Below are positions 38,001 through 44,624 of a DNA stretch of 64,000 nucleotides, in pieces (within the stretch, counting starts at the first letter, position 1; every line of letters starts with the position of its first letter). Location of the stretch: assembly GCF_026870175.2 (NCBI RefSeq), contig NZ_CP113977.2, positions 930,001 through 994,000 on the forward strand, written 5' to 3'. The notes below the pieces were generated by a model, which had not been told where the DNA came from, did no database searches, and saw nothing but the letters and a program-made list of their open reading frames with translations. Both the position numbers and the translations under genes were made by a program. The DNA comes from Flavobacterium aestivum. Its GTDB lineage: Bacteria; Bacteroidota; Bacteroidia; Flavobacteriales; Flavobacteriaceae.

Positions 38001-38469
38001 TATGGGTCTGATTTCTAAAGAGATACAAAATTTATCTACAGAACAAATCTCACAATTTGACAAAGAGGGTAGCTTAGACATTATTATTGCAGGAAATAGT
38101 GTAACTTTATCCTTAGAAGACGTGGAAATATCATCACAAGATATTGAAGGATGGTTGGTTGCCAATTCAAACGGAATTACTGTTGCATTGGATATTACAA
38201 TTTCTCCAGAGTTAAAACAAGAAGGAATTGCAAGAGAATTGGTAAACAGAATTCAAAATATCCGTAAGGATACCGGATTTGAGGTAACCGATAAAGTTAA
38301 AGTACATTTGAGAAAAAATGATACTTTGGAAATAGCAGTAAAAGCCAATGAGGACTATATTAAGTCAGAAACATTAACAGACATACTTGTTTTTGAAGAG
38401 ACTATCGAAACTGGCACGGAAATTGACTTTGATGGAATAACAACAAAAATAACAATCACTAAAAATTAG
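35008..38469 (+). CDS. ileS: Isoleucyl-tRNA synthetase, IleRS2 type with GIHH motif
   Basis: 1153 residues. It charges tRNA-Ile in the cytoplasm and has an editing domain against Val-tRNA. Landmarks are EGPPSANGLPGIHHVMARA (48-66), the editing-domain segment LAWTTTPWTLPSNTALTVGP, WDLTR-equivalent NLSRSRYWGIPLPIWRS, GVDQTRGWFYTLHA and KMSKR (701-705). Aligned with GPPYANG-x-x-HIGH of ordinary IleRS, the signature here reads G57-I58-H59-H60, that is GXHH rather than HXGH. Length and the C-terminal domain fit the IleRS2 group that includes eukaryotic cytosolic enzymes. It is followed 4 bp later by the DksA-like gene and then lspA. Confidence 0.96.
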   Translation: MSTKFTEYKGLDLPTVASEVLDFWKKENIFEKSVTTREGNPPFVFFEGPPSANGLPGIHHVMARAIKDIFCRYKTQKGFQVKRKAGWDTHGLPVELGTEKELGITKEDIGKKITVEEYNEACKKTVMRYTDVWNDLTEKMGYWVDMEDPYVTYKSKYMESVWWLLKQIYNKDLMYKGYTIQPYSPKAGTGLSSHEVNQPGSYRDVTDTTIVAQFKVVEDQKELVFNTFYNYINSNNLKHYKFERLDLDEIHFLAWTTTPWTLPSNTALTVGPRIEYVLVKTFNQYTFRPSNVILAKNLVGKQFGKGFFESTDPADFENFKEGDKKIPFHILAECKGSDLVGIRYEQLLPYALPYQNPENAFRVISGDFVTTEDGTGIVHTAPTFGADDAKVAKEATPEVPPMLVLDENENPVPLVDLQGKFTSHMGEFGGKYVKNEYYAEGEAPERSVDVEIAIRLKEENKAFKVEKYVHSYPHCWRTDTPILYYPLDSWFIKITEVRDRMFDLNESINWKPKATGEGRFGNWLKNANDWNLSRSRYWGIPLPIWRSEDGTEEILIGSVEELYNEIEKAVQAGVQSENPFKGFQVGNMSDENYDLIDLHKNVVDQITLVSASGKAMKREADLIDVWFDSGAMPYAQWHYPFENKEKIDGNKDYPADFIAEGVDQTRGWFYTLHAIGTLVFDKVAYKNVVSNGLVLDKNGQKMSKRLGNAADPFETLKEYGPDATRWYMISNANPWDNLKFDLEGIAEVRRKFFGTLYNTYSFFSLYANIDGFKYDEAEIPLNERPEIDQWIISELNTLIADVDSFYADYEPTKAARAISEFVQENLSNWYVRLCRRRFWKGEYAQDKIAAYQTLYTCLLSISKISAPIAPFFMDGLYRDLTKATQSENFESVHLAQFPISVEKYVNKMLESKMQKAQTISSLVLSLRKKEMIKVRQPLQKVMIPVLDDSQRLEIEAVSDLIKAEVNVKEIVLLDDASGILIKQIKPNFKALGPRFGKDMGLISKEIQNLSTEQISQFDKEGSLDIIIAGNSVTLSLEDVEISSQDIEGWLVANSNGITVALDITISPELKQEGIARELVNRIQNIRKDTGFEVTDKVKVHLRKNDTLEIAVKANEDYIKSETLTDILVFEETIETGTEIDFDGITTKITITKN

Positions 38470-38473
38470 TATT

Positions 38474-38854
38474 ATGGTAGATGAAAGTGTAAGATACTCT
38501 GACGCTGATTTAGCAGAGTTCAAGGAAATTATCCAAAAGAAAATCATTAAAGCTCAAGAAGATTTAGATTTGATAAAAAGCGCTTACATGAATGATCTTA
38601 ATAATGGGACGGATGATACATCACCAACATTTAAAGCATTTGAGGAAGGAAGTGAGATCATGTCAAAAGAAGCGAATTCTCAACTTGCGATTCGACAAGA
38701 AAAGTTTATTCGTGATTTAAAAAATGCGCTTTTCCGTGTTGAAAATAAAACGTACGGAATTTGTAGAGTTACTGGACAATTAATCGGAAAAGAAAGATTG
38801 AAAATTGTTCCTCACGCTACGATGAGTATTGAGGCGAAAAATTTGCAAAAATAA
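38474..38854 (+). CDS. DksA/TraR-like protein with degenerate zinc finger
   Basis: 126 residues. The N-terminal part is a charged helical hairpin (LAEFKEIIQKKIIKAQEDLD to FIRDLKNALFRVENKTYG), the coiled-coil finger that DksA/TraR proteins put into the RNA polymerase secondary channel. The C-terminal domain keeps the frame YGICRVTGQLIGKERLKIVP but only one cysteine remains of the canonical four, so zinc cannot be bound in the usual way. It may still act on RNA polymerase as a ppGpp-linked regulator. It lies 4 bp after ileS and before a terminator, so the two genes are co-transcribed. Confidence 0.88.
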   Translation: MVDESVRYSDADLAEFKEIIQKKIIKAQEDLDLIKSAYMNDLNNGTDDTSPTFKAFEEGSEIMSKEANSQLAIRQEKFIRDLKNALFRVENKTYGICRVTGQLIGKERLKIVPHATMSIEAKNLQK

Positions 38855-38873
38855 TTTTCTTTAATATACAATT

Positions 38874-38899
38874 AACGCTCCTTTTGGAGCGTTTTTTTT
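38874..38899 (+). terminator. Terminator of ileS-dksA-like operon
   Basis: AACGCTCC and GGAGCGTT pair around a TTTT loop and are followed by a T-run, 20 bp after the DksA-like stop. Confidence 0.93.
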
Positions 38900-38938
38900 G
38901 ATTTAATTGTTACTTTTACGCCATTAAATTATCAAAAA

Positions 38939-39538
38939 ATGTCATTATTTAAAGCATACTTTCTTATTATCCTTATATTGTTGGTCGACCAACTTTCTAA
39001 AATATATGTAAAAACAAATTTTATTTTAGGCGAAGAAGTTCACGTTTTTAATTGGTTTCAAATTCATTTTATTGAAAATGAAGGAATGGCATGGGGTACC
39101 AAAATACCAGGTACGTATGGTAAATTAATCTTAACGGTTTTTAGACTTTTTGCCGTTACAGGAATTGGGTATTGGTTATGGGATTCTGTTGAAAGAAAAA
39201 AGAGTTCCAATTATCTTATTGTAGCTATCGCTTTGATATTGGCAGGAGCATTTGGAAATATAATAGATTCTGTTTTTTATGGAGTAATTTTTGATGATAG
39301 CCACCAAAAATTAGCTACTTTATTTGCAGAGAAACCGTATGGGACATGGTTAAACGGACAAGTAGTCGATATGTTTTATTTTCCTTTCATAAAAGATTAT
39401 CCTATGCCGGAATGGGTACCTTATTTTGGGGGAAGAGAGTTTACTTTCTTTAATGCAATTTTCAATGTGGCTGATATAGCAATTTCAACAGGTGTTGGGA
39501 TTTTAATCGTATTCAATAAAAAAGCATTTCATAAATAA
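38939..39538 (+). CDS. lspA: Lipoprotein signal peptidase (signal peptidase II)
   Basis: 199 residues with four membrane helices. It cleaves the signal peptide of prolipoproteins after diacylglycerol attachment, in the inner membrane. The aspartyl protease pair is visible as GAFGNIIDSVFYG (Asp110) and FNVADIAISTG (Asp179), and VDQLSKIYVKTNF is the conserved first-helix motif. An approximately 50-residue periplasmic insert between the two motifs makes the protein longer than the E. coli enzyme (164), which is usual for Bacteroidota. It follows the DksA-like gene but a terminator separates them, so it likely has its own promoter. Confidence 0.95.
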   Translation: MSLFKAYFLIILILLVDQLSKIYVKTNFILGEEVHVFNWFQIHFIENEGMAWGTKIPGTYGKLILTVFRLFAVTGIGYWLWDSVERKKSSNYLIVAIALILAGAFGNIIDSVFYGVIFDDSHQKLATLFAEKPYGTWLNGQVVDMFYFPFIKDYPMPEWVPYFGGREFTFFNAIFNVADIAISTGVGILIVFNKKAFHK

Positions 39539-39561
39539 TTTTTTCATCTTATTAAAATAAA

Positions 39562-39597
39562 AAAAAGAGGCAGTTTACTTTTAGACTGCCTCTTTTT
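39562..39597. terminator. Bidirectional terminator
   Basis: AAAAAGAGGCAGT pairs with ACTGCCTCTTTTT around a 10-nt loop. It stands between the convergent lspA and small-lipoprotein genes with A- and T-runs on both sides. Confidence 0.92.
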
Positions 39598-39600
39598 CTT

Positions 39601-39798
39601 TTATTTATTATGTCCTGGAGCATAATTTTTGGCGCTTTTTTGGCCACTCATCTTTTTGGCTTGTCCAGGAGGAACTTGTTTGGTCTTTACACTCGTGTGG
39701 TTTGGTGATCCCACTCTGACACTGCAATTTGCTAATGAAAAAGCAAATAGAATAATAAGAATTTGGGTTGTAAATTTGGGGGCTTTAAATATTTTCAT
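39601..39798 (-). CDS. Small lipoprotein with PPGQAKK motif
   Basis: 65 residues from MKIFKAPKFTT; an upstream in-frame ATG at 39861 would bury the signal peptide and overlap the next gene. The signal peptide ends in the lipobox-like LANC, so the mature protein starts at Cys and is lipid-anchored. The mature part is short and basic: PNHTSVKTKQVPPGQAKKMS, then KSAKNYAPGHNK. I recall similar small proteins in Flavobacteria under the doubtful name quinol oxidase subunit 4; nothing in the sequence supports that role. The adjacent lspA is what processes such proteins, but this is likely chance. Confidence 0.7.
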   Translation of the reverse strand: MKIFKAPKFTTQILIILFAFSLANCSVRVGSPNHTSVKTKQVPPGQAKKMSGQKSAKNYAPGHNK

Positions 39799-39841
39799 AA
39801 TTTGATAAAAGGTAAATAAACGCGAAAATACTAATTCTAAA

Positions 39842-40405
39842 TTAAAAAGAATAAATTCCATTCGGCGTCACACCATAATTCAGCATTACATCACTCTCAA
39901 AAACATCAGAAATGAGTTCTTCGGGTTCAAAGAAAGAAAGACCAATTTTGATGGTTTCCGGTTTGCATTCCGATAAAAATTTATCATAAAACCCTTTGCC
40001 ATAACCCACCCGATGCCCCTTTTTGTCAAAAGCTAAAAGCGGTACAAAAACAACATCAATTTTTGTTGCAGGAACCTCCAAACCATCAATAGGTTCAGGA
40101 ATATTGTATTCGTTTTTCTTTATTCGAGTATTGTCAGTCAAAAGAAAATGTGTCATATTTCGAGTTTCGAAATCACTTTTCGAAATCACAATTTCTTTAT
40201 CCTTACCAGACAAAAGGTGTAATATAAATTCAGTGTCTACTTCTTTGTGCTCAGTGATGGGTAAGAAAACATGAAAATAGTTTTTTTCCCAAATAGGAAG
40301 TGGCAAAAGAGCATTGGCAATAGCCAAACTTTTTTCTTCAATTTCTATCTCCGAGAGTTGGGAGCGTAATGATTTATATTTCGTTCGTAATAATTTTTTC
40401 AGCAT
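39842..40405 (-). CDS. 5-formyltetrahydrofolate cyclo-ligase
   Basis: 187 residues. It converts 5-formyl-THF to 5,10-methenyl-THF with ATP in the cytoplasm, recycling an inactive folate. The late motif VGYGKGFYDKFL is the family signature and VDVVFVPLLAFDKKGHR-like residues (KIDVVFVPLLAFDKKGHRVG) precede it. The N-terminal LLRTKYKSLRSQLSEIEI with basic residues binds ATP. It overlaps the end of the upstream PLP decarboxylase gene by 32 bp on the same strand, so the two are co-transcribed. Confidence 0.92.
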   Translation of the reverse strand: MLKKLLRTKYKSLRSQLSEIEIEEKSLAIANALLPLPIWEKNYFHVFLPITEHKEVDTEFILHLLSGKDKEIVISKSDFETRNMTHFLLTDNTRIKKNEYNIPEPIDGLEVPATKIDVVFVPLLAFDKKGHRVGYGKGFYDKFLSECKPETIKIGLSFFEPEELISDVFESDVMLNYGVTPNGIYSF

Positions 40406-41636
40406 AAAGTGATTCTTTTAGATCGGTTATAAAAGTACTCAAATGATCTACTTCTACATGATCCATGATCACAATTTTATACCATGAATTATCACCATTG
40501 TGTTTTTGGGGAACCAAATCAAATTTTTTGACTAATGATTCAGTAATGAATTGCGACTGAATAGTTACAATATTCATAAATGGTTCTCTGTAATAGGCAA
40601 CGTTTAAAGCGTCTAATTGATCGCATAACCACTGGGTTCTCATTTGTAAAACACGTACTTTTTCGCACCAACCAAAAGGCCCGTACGTGAATAGAATCAT
40701 CCAGACCGCAACAGCATTAGATCCGGATCGGCTACCACAAAGGGTTAAATCCATTCCTTCGACATACTCAGCTTCCTTGGTCAAAACGTTTTCGATTAAC
40801 CCTTTTCGGCATAGAAAAACTCCAGTACCATAAGGAGCTTGCAACATTTTGTGGGCATCGATGGTAATTGAACTGATTTTTGGGTTTTCAAAATTGAGAT
40901 CACTTTCCTTGTTGCTAAAAGGATATATGAAACCACCATAAGCACCATCTACGTGTATTTTATATGGTAATTTGTGTTTTTCTAACACTTGTATGTAATC
41001 ATTAGGATTATCAATGGATCCAAACATGGTGGTTCCCATATTGGATACGACAATGAAATATTTTTTCCCGCTTTCTTTAGCTTTTATAATAATAGTTTCT
41101 AATGAAAAAAAATCAATCTCACGTGTTTTAAAATCTACAGGAATTTTGAACCAATCGAGCATTAATAAATTAGATGCTTTTGGGATAGAGTAATGAGTGT
41201 CTTCTGAGGCTAAGATGGCAATTTCATGTGGTTTTGCGCTGTGCTTGTACATAAAATAATTGCGATACATCCAAATCGCCTGAATATTGGCTTCGGTTCC
41301 ACCAGGAGCAATATAACCATCAAAAGAATCAGGTTCTGCTTTAAAAATATCTGCGGCGAGTACATTTAATACTTCACGCTCTATTTCTTGAGTTCCCTTA
41401 AAAGCTTTTTCGGAAGTACCAAGAGTATGGCATCCAATATGATTGGGATTGGCTACATAAGTTTGTAAAGTAGGTGCATCTGCCAAGAATGAGGCTTCAT
41501 CATTATAAACTTTTCCGTCCAGTTTTGAAGCGGGATATCCTAAAGAAGTATCTAAAGTGAAATTTACATTTTCAGTTAGTGCTTCTTGAATGCGTTCTTG
41601 TCTTTCTTTTTGGGATAACTTTTTCCAATACAACAT
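40374..41636 (-). CDS. Group II pyridoxal-dependent decarboxylase
   Basis: 420 residues. The PLP lysine is Lys263 in TIDAHKMLQAPYGTG, with the stacking His148 in SEDTHYSIPKA and Asp230 in HVDGAYGGF contacting the cofactor; PGGTEANIQA forms the phosphate site. This pattern is that of group II amino-acid decarboxylases (histidine, glutamate, aromatic amino acid). The substrate cannot be decided from these motifs. The gene overlaps the 5-formyl-THF cyclo-ligase gene by 32 bp. A biosynthetic or amine-producing role is possible. Length is slightly below that of typical glutamate decarboxylases (about 460). Confidence 0.85.
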   Translation of the reverse strand: MLYWKKLSQKERQERIQEALTENVNFTLDTSLGYPASKLDGKVYNDEASFLADAPTLQTYVANPNHIGCHTLGTSEKAFKGTQEIEREVLNVLAADIFKAEPDSFDGYIAPGGTEANIQAIWMYRNYFMYKHSAKPHEIAILASEDTHYSIPKASNLLMLDWFKIPVDFKTREIDFFSLETIIIKAKESGKKYFIVVSNMGTTMFGSIDNPNDYIQVLEKHKLPYKIHVDGAYGGFIYPFSNKESDLNFENPKISSITIDAHKMLQAPYGTGVFLCRKGLIENVLTKEAEYVEGMDLTLCGSRSGSNAVAVWMILFTYGPFGWCEKVRVLQMRTQWLCDQLDALNVAYYREPFMNIVTIQSQFITESLVKKFDLVPQKHNGDNSWYKIVIMDHVEVDHLSTFITDLKESLYAEKIITNEI

Positions 41637-41703
41637 ATCTCTATATTTTTATTCAAAAATACGAGCTTAGATTTTTATAAAATATGATAAATGTTAGGTT
41701 TTG

Positions 41704-42678
41704 CTATTCGCCTTCTTCCGCAGTATTAGAAAGGTGATAAATTGCATCCCCTTGATAAACAATAGGAGAGTGGTTGGCGTTAATGATATAGCCATCGTTT
41801 GGGGCTTTTATTTTTCGTTCAAATTTCCCGAAAGGATCAGTAATCATACCCAATACGGTTCCCTTTTTTACAAATTGCCCAACGAGATTGTGATCGATTA
41901 ATAAGCCTGAACATTTAGCCCTTAACCAACCAGATTTTTCAATATAAATTGTTGGTTTTTTTTGTTTGACAACAATTTGTTTAGAGTCTAACATATCCAA
42001 ATGTTCTAAAAAGCGCTTGACACCGTTTATGCCTTCCTGAGCCACTTTTTCGTTGATGTCTAATGATTTCCCACCTTCAAAAAGAAGCATTTTTACATTT
42101 AATTTTTCACATGCGCTTCTAAAAGAACCAGATATATTTTTTGAGAATAGTGTAAATGGGGCATTAAAAGCATCTGCCAGTTTTTGTGTTTCTGGGTTAT
42201 TTGGTGTAAGCCTAATTTGAGGCACGTTAAATCGGCTAGCACCTCCTGCATGAAAATCGATAGCGTAATCTACAATAGGAATAATATCGGTCATGATATG
42301 GTAAGCGAAACGGCTTGCCAAAGAGCCTTTTTTGCTTCCGGGAAATACACGATTCAAATCTCTGCCATCCGGAAAATCCCTTGACTTATTGATGAATCCG
42401 TATATATTAATAATTGGAATACAAATGATAGTACCTTTTTTAGGTTTGTTTATTTTTTTACTGATGAGTTGACGAACTATTTCTATACCGTTAAACTCAT
42501 CGCCATGAATCCCACCTGAAAAAAGTACCACAGGTCCTTCAATTTTAGATCTTTTTACAATAATTGGAATTGTTAGTTTGGTAGTGGTGTGTAATCGGGC
42601 AATTTCTAATTGAATGGTTTTACTTTCGCCTGGCAAAATACTTTCGCCAAATATCACCATTGGTTTTGTGTTTTTCAT
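41704..42678 (-). CDS. Succinylglutamate desuccinylase/aspartoacylase family zinc hydrolase
   Basis: 324 residues. The zinc-binding motif of M14-like aspartoacylases appears as SGGIHGDEFNGIEIVRQL (His and Glu ligands), followed by FPGSKKGSLASRFAYHI and DFHAGGASRF with the third His. The C-terminal 90 residues (WLRAKCSGLLIDHNLVGQFV, KKGTVLGMITDPFG) form a beta-rich barrel-sandwich-like domain. Such enzymes remove acyl or amino-acid groups from small amides; the substrate here is not known. It is divergent from uvrC, with a shared intergenic region of 148 bp, and 67 bp upstream of the decarboxylase. Confidence 0.87.
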   Translation of the reverse strand: MKNTKPMVIFGESILPGESKTIQLEIARLHTTTKLTIPIIVKRSKIEGPVVLFSGGIHGDEFNGIEIVRQLISKKINKPKKGTIICIPIINIYGFINKSRDFPDGRDLNRVFPGSKKGSLASRFAYHIMTDIIPIVDYAIDFHAGGASRFNVPQIRLTPNNPETQKLADAFNAPFTLFSKNISGSFRSACEKLNVKMLLFEGGKSLDINEKVAQEGINGVKRFLEHLDMLDSKQIVVKQKKPTIYIEKSGWLRAKCSGLLIDHNLVGQFVKKGTVLGMITDPFGKFERKIKAPNDGYIINANHSPIVYQGDAIYHLSNTAEEGE

Positions 42679-42732
42679 GTTTAAAAATAAAATCTAAATA
42701 TAGAAATTATTTATTTGGTATAAAAAAAATCG

Positions 42733-42765
42733 TTTTGGTTTGCTTTAATGTTATTTGTAAATTTG
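42733..42765 (+). promoter_or_regulatory. Predicted uvrC promoter
   Basis: TTTTG at 42733-42737 and TAAATTTG at 42758-42765 match the Bacteroidota -33 and -7 elements with a 20-bp spacer. The start codon lies 61 bp further on. Confidence 0.6.
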
Positions 42766-42826
42766 AAAAAATGAAGTTTATAGTTTTTTTTGCTATAACC
42801 ATTTAATTCTGAGAATTTTTTTAAAA

Positions 42827-44623
42827 ATGGCCAATCCTACTTTAGCGCTTCAAATTCAAACTCTGCCCGATAGTCCTGGTGTGTATCAATATTATGACAA
42901 GGAAGGGAAGATATTATATGTGGGCAAAGCCAAGAATCTTAAAAAAAGAGTTTCTTCATACTTCAATAAAATTCATGATACGGCCAAAACGAATGTTTTG
43001 GTAAAAAAAATTGTAACCATAAAGCACATTGTTGTTCCTACGGAGACGGATGCACTTTTATTAGAAAACAATTTAATAAAAACGTTGCAGCCTAGATACA
43101 ATGTGTTGTTGCGTGATGACAAAAGTTATCCTTGGATTTGTATTAAGAAAGAACCTTTTTCCCGCATTTTTGCTACTCGAAGAATGGTCAAAGATGGGTC
43201 TGAATATTTTGGTCCCTATACTAATTTTAAGACTGTTCATACGATTCTTGATCTGATAAAAGAACTGTATCCGCTCAGAACCTGTAATTATGATTTGAGT
43301 AAAAACAATATTGATAGCGGGAAATTCAAAGTGTGTTTAGAATATCATATTGGCAATTGCAAAGGACCATGTGAAGGATTGGAAACATTAGAACATTACC
43401 AGAAGCAAATTGATGCTATTCGGGAAATTCTGAAAGGAAATTTCAAGGAAAGTATGAAAGATTTCAAGCGCCTCATGACCAGTTTGGCTCAAGATATGCG
43501 TTTTGAAGAAGCACAAAAAATTAAAGAGAAGATAGAGATTCTGGAAAATTATCAATCGCGTTCTACGATTGTAAATCCAAAGATTACCAATATAGATGTC
43601 TTTTCTATTGTTTCAGATGACAGTTCAGCTTTTATTAATTTCTTGCAAATTTCGCACGGTTCTATCATTCGTTCACATACGATGGAAATCAAAAAGAAAC
43701 TCGAAGAAACCGATGAAGAATTACTGGAACTGGCTATAATAGAATTGCGGGAACGTTTTCAGTTAATGTCTAAAGAGGTAATAGTGCCTTTTGAAGTAGA
43801 TTTAGGGCCAACCATAAAAATCACAGTGCCACAGCTAGGCGATAAAAAGCAAATTTTAGACTTATCAATTCGAAATGCTAAGTTTTATAGAATAGAACAG
43901 CTCAAACAATTGCAAATTGTAGATCCGGATCGCCATACCAATAGAATAATGGCACAAATGAAAAATGATTTGCGACTGCCTGTAGAACCAAGACATATAG
44001 AATGTTTTGATAATTCTAATATTCAAGGAACAAATCCCGTTGCTGCTTGTGTGGTTTTTAAAGACGGAAAGCCAAGTAAGAAGGATTACAGGCATTTTAA
44101 TGTAAAAACCGTAGTTGGTCCAGACGATTTTGCTTCGATGGAGGAAATAGTATATCGCCGTTACAAAAGACTATTGGATGAAAATGAACCTTTGCCAAAT
44201 CTAATTATTATAGATGGAGGAAAGGGGCAATTATCATCAGCCTTAAAAAGTATAGATGCATTGGGATTGCGAGGAAAGATTGCCATTATAGGAATTGCCA
44301 AAAGACTCGAAGAATTATTCTATCCAGGAGATTCTATTCCGTTGTATTTAGACAAAAAGTCGGAAACTCTGAAAGTGATACAGCAATTACGAAATGAAGC
44401 TCACCGTTTCGGAATTACTTTTCACCGTGATAAAAGAAGCAAGGCTGCACTAAATTCATCTATAGAAAGCATTCCTGGAATTGGCGAAAAAACGATGCAG
44501 ACATTAATTCAACATTTTAAAAGTGTTAAAAGATTAAAATTAGCAACAGAAAAAGAAATTTCCGACGTTATAGGTGTGTCAAAAGCAAAAAAAATTACCG
44601 ACTTTTACCATAAAAATAGTTAA
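42827..44623 (+). CDS. uvrC: Excinuclease ABC subunit C
   Basis: 598 residues. UvrC makes both incisions in nucleotide excision repair once recruited by UvrB. Domains in order are: GIY-YIG nuclease (PGVYQYYDKEGKILYVGKAK from about residue 18), a Cys-rich segment (CLEYHIGNCKGPC), UvrB-interacting UVR motif (MRFEEAQKIKEKIEIL), the RNase H-like 5' nuclease (ECFDNSNIQGTNPVAACVVF, IIDGGKGQLSSAL) and C-terminal helix-hairpin-helix (IPGIGEKTMQTLIQHF). Full length and intact. The patatin gene starts 1 bp after its stop, so the two form an operon. Confidence 0.97.
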   Translation: MANPTLALQIQTLPDSPGVYQYYDKEGKILYVGKAKNLKKRVSSYFNKIHDTAKTNVLVKKIVTIKHIVVPTETDALLLENNLIKTLQPRYNVLLRDDKSYPWICIKKEPFSRIFATRRMVKDGSEYFGPYTNFKTVHTILDLIKELYPLRTCNYDLSKNNIDSGKFKVCLEYHIGNCKGPCEGLETLEHYQKQIDAIREILKGNFKESMKDFKRLMTSLAQDMRFEEAQKIKEKIEILENYQSRSTIVNPKITNIDVFSIVSDDSSAFINFLQISHGSIIRSHTMEIKKKLEETDEELLELAIIELRERFQLMSKEVIVPFEVDLGPTIKITVPQLGDKKQILDLSIRNAKFYRIEQLKQLQIVDPDRHTNRIMAQMKNDLRLPVEPRHIECFDNSNIQGTNPVAACVVFKDGKPSKKDYRHFNVKTVVGPDDFASMEEIVYRRYKRLLDENEPLPNLIIIDGGKGQLSSALKSIDALGLRGKIAIIGIAKRLEELFYPGDSIPLYLDKKSETLKVIQQLRNEAHRFGITFHRDKRSKAALNSSIESIPGIGEKTMQTLIQHFKSVKRLKLATEKEISDVIGVSKAKKITDFYHKNS

Positions 44624-44624
44624 T

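Noticed and set aside
39601..39798. Quinol oxidase subunit 4
   Set aside because: I recall this label for similar small proteins, but it is a soluble lipid-anchored peptide without the membrane helices needed and without oxidase genes nearby.
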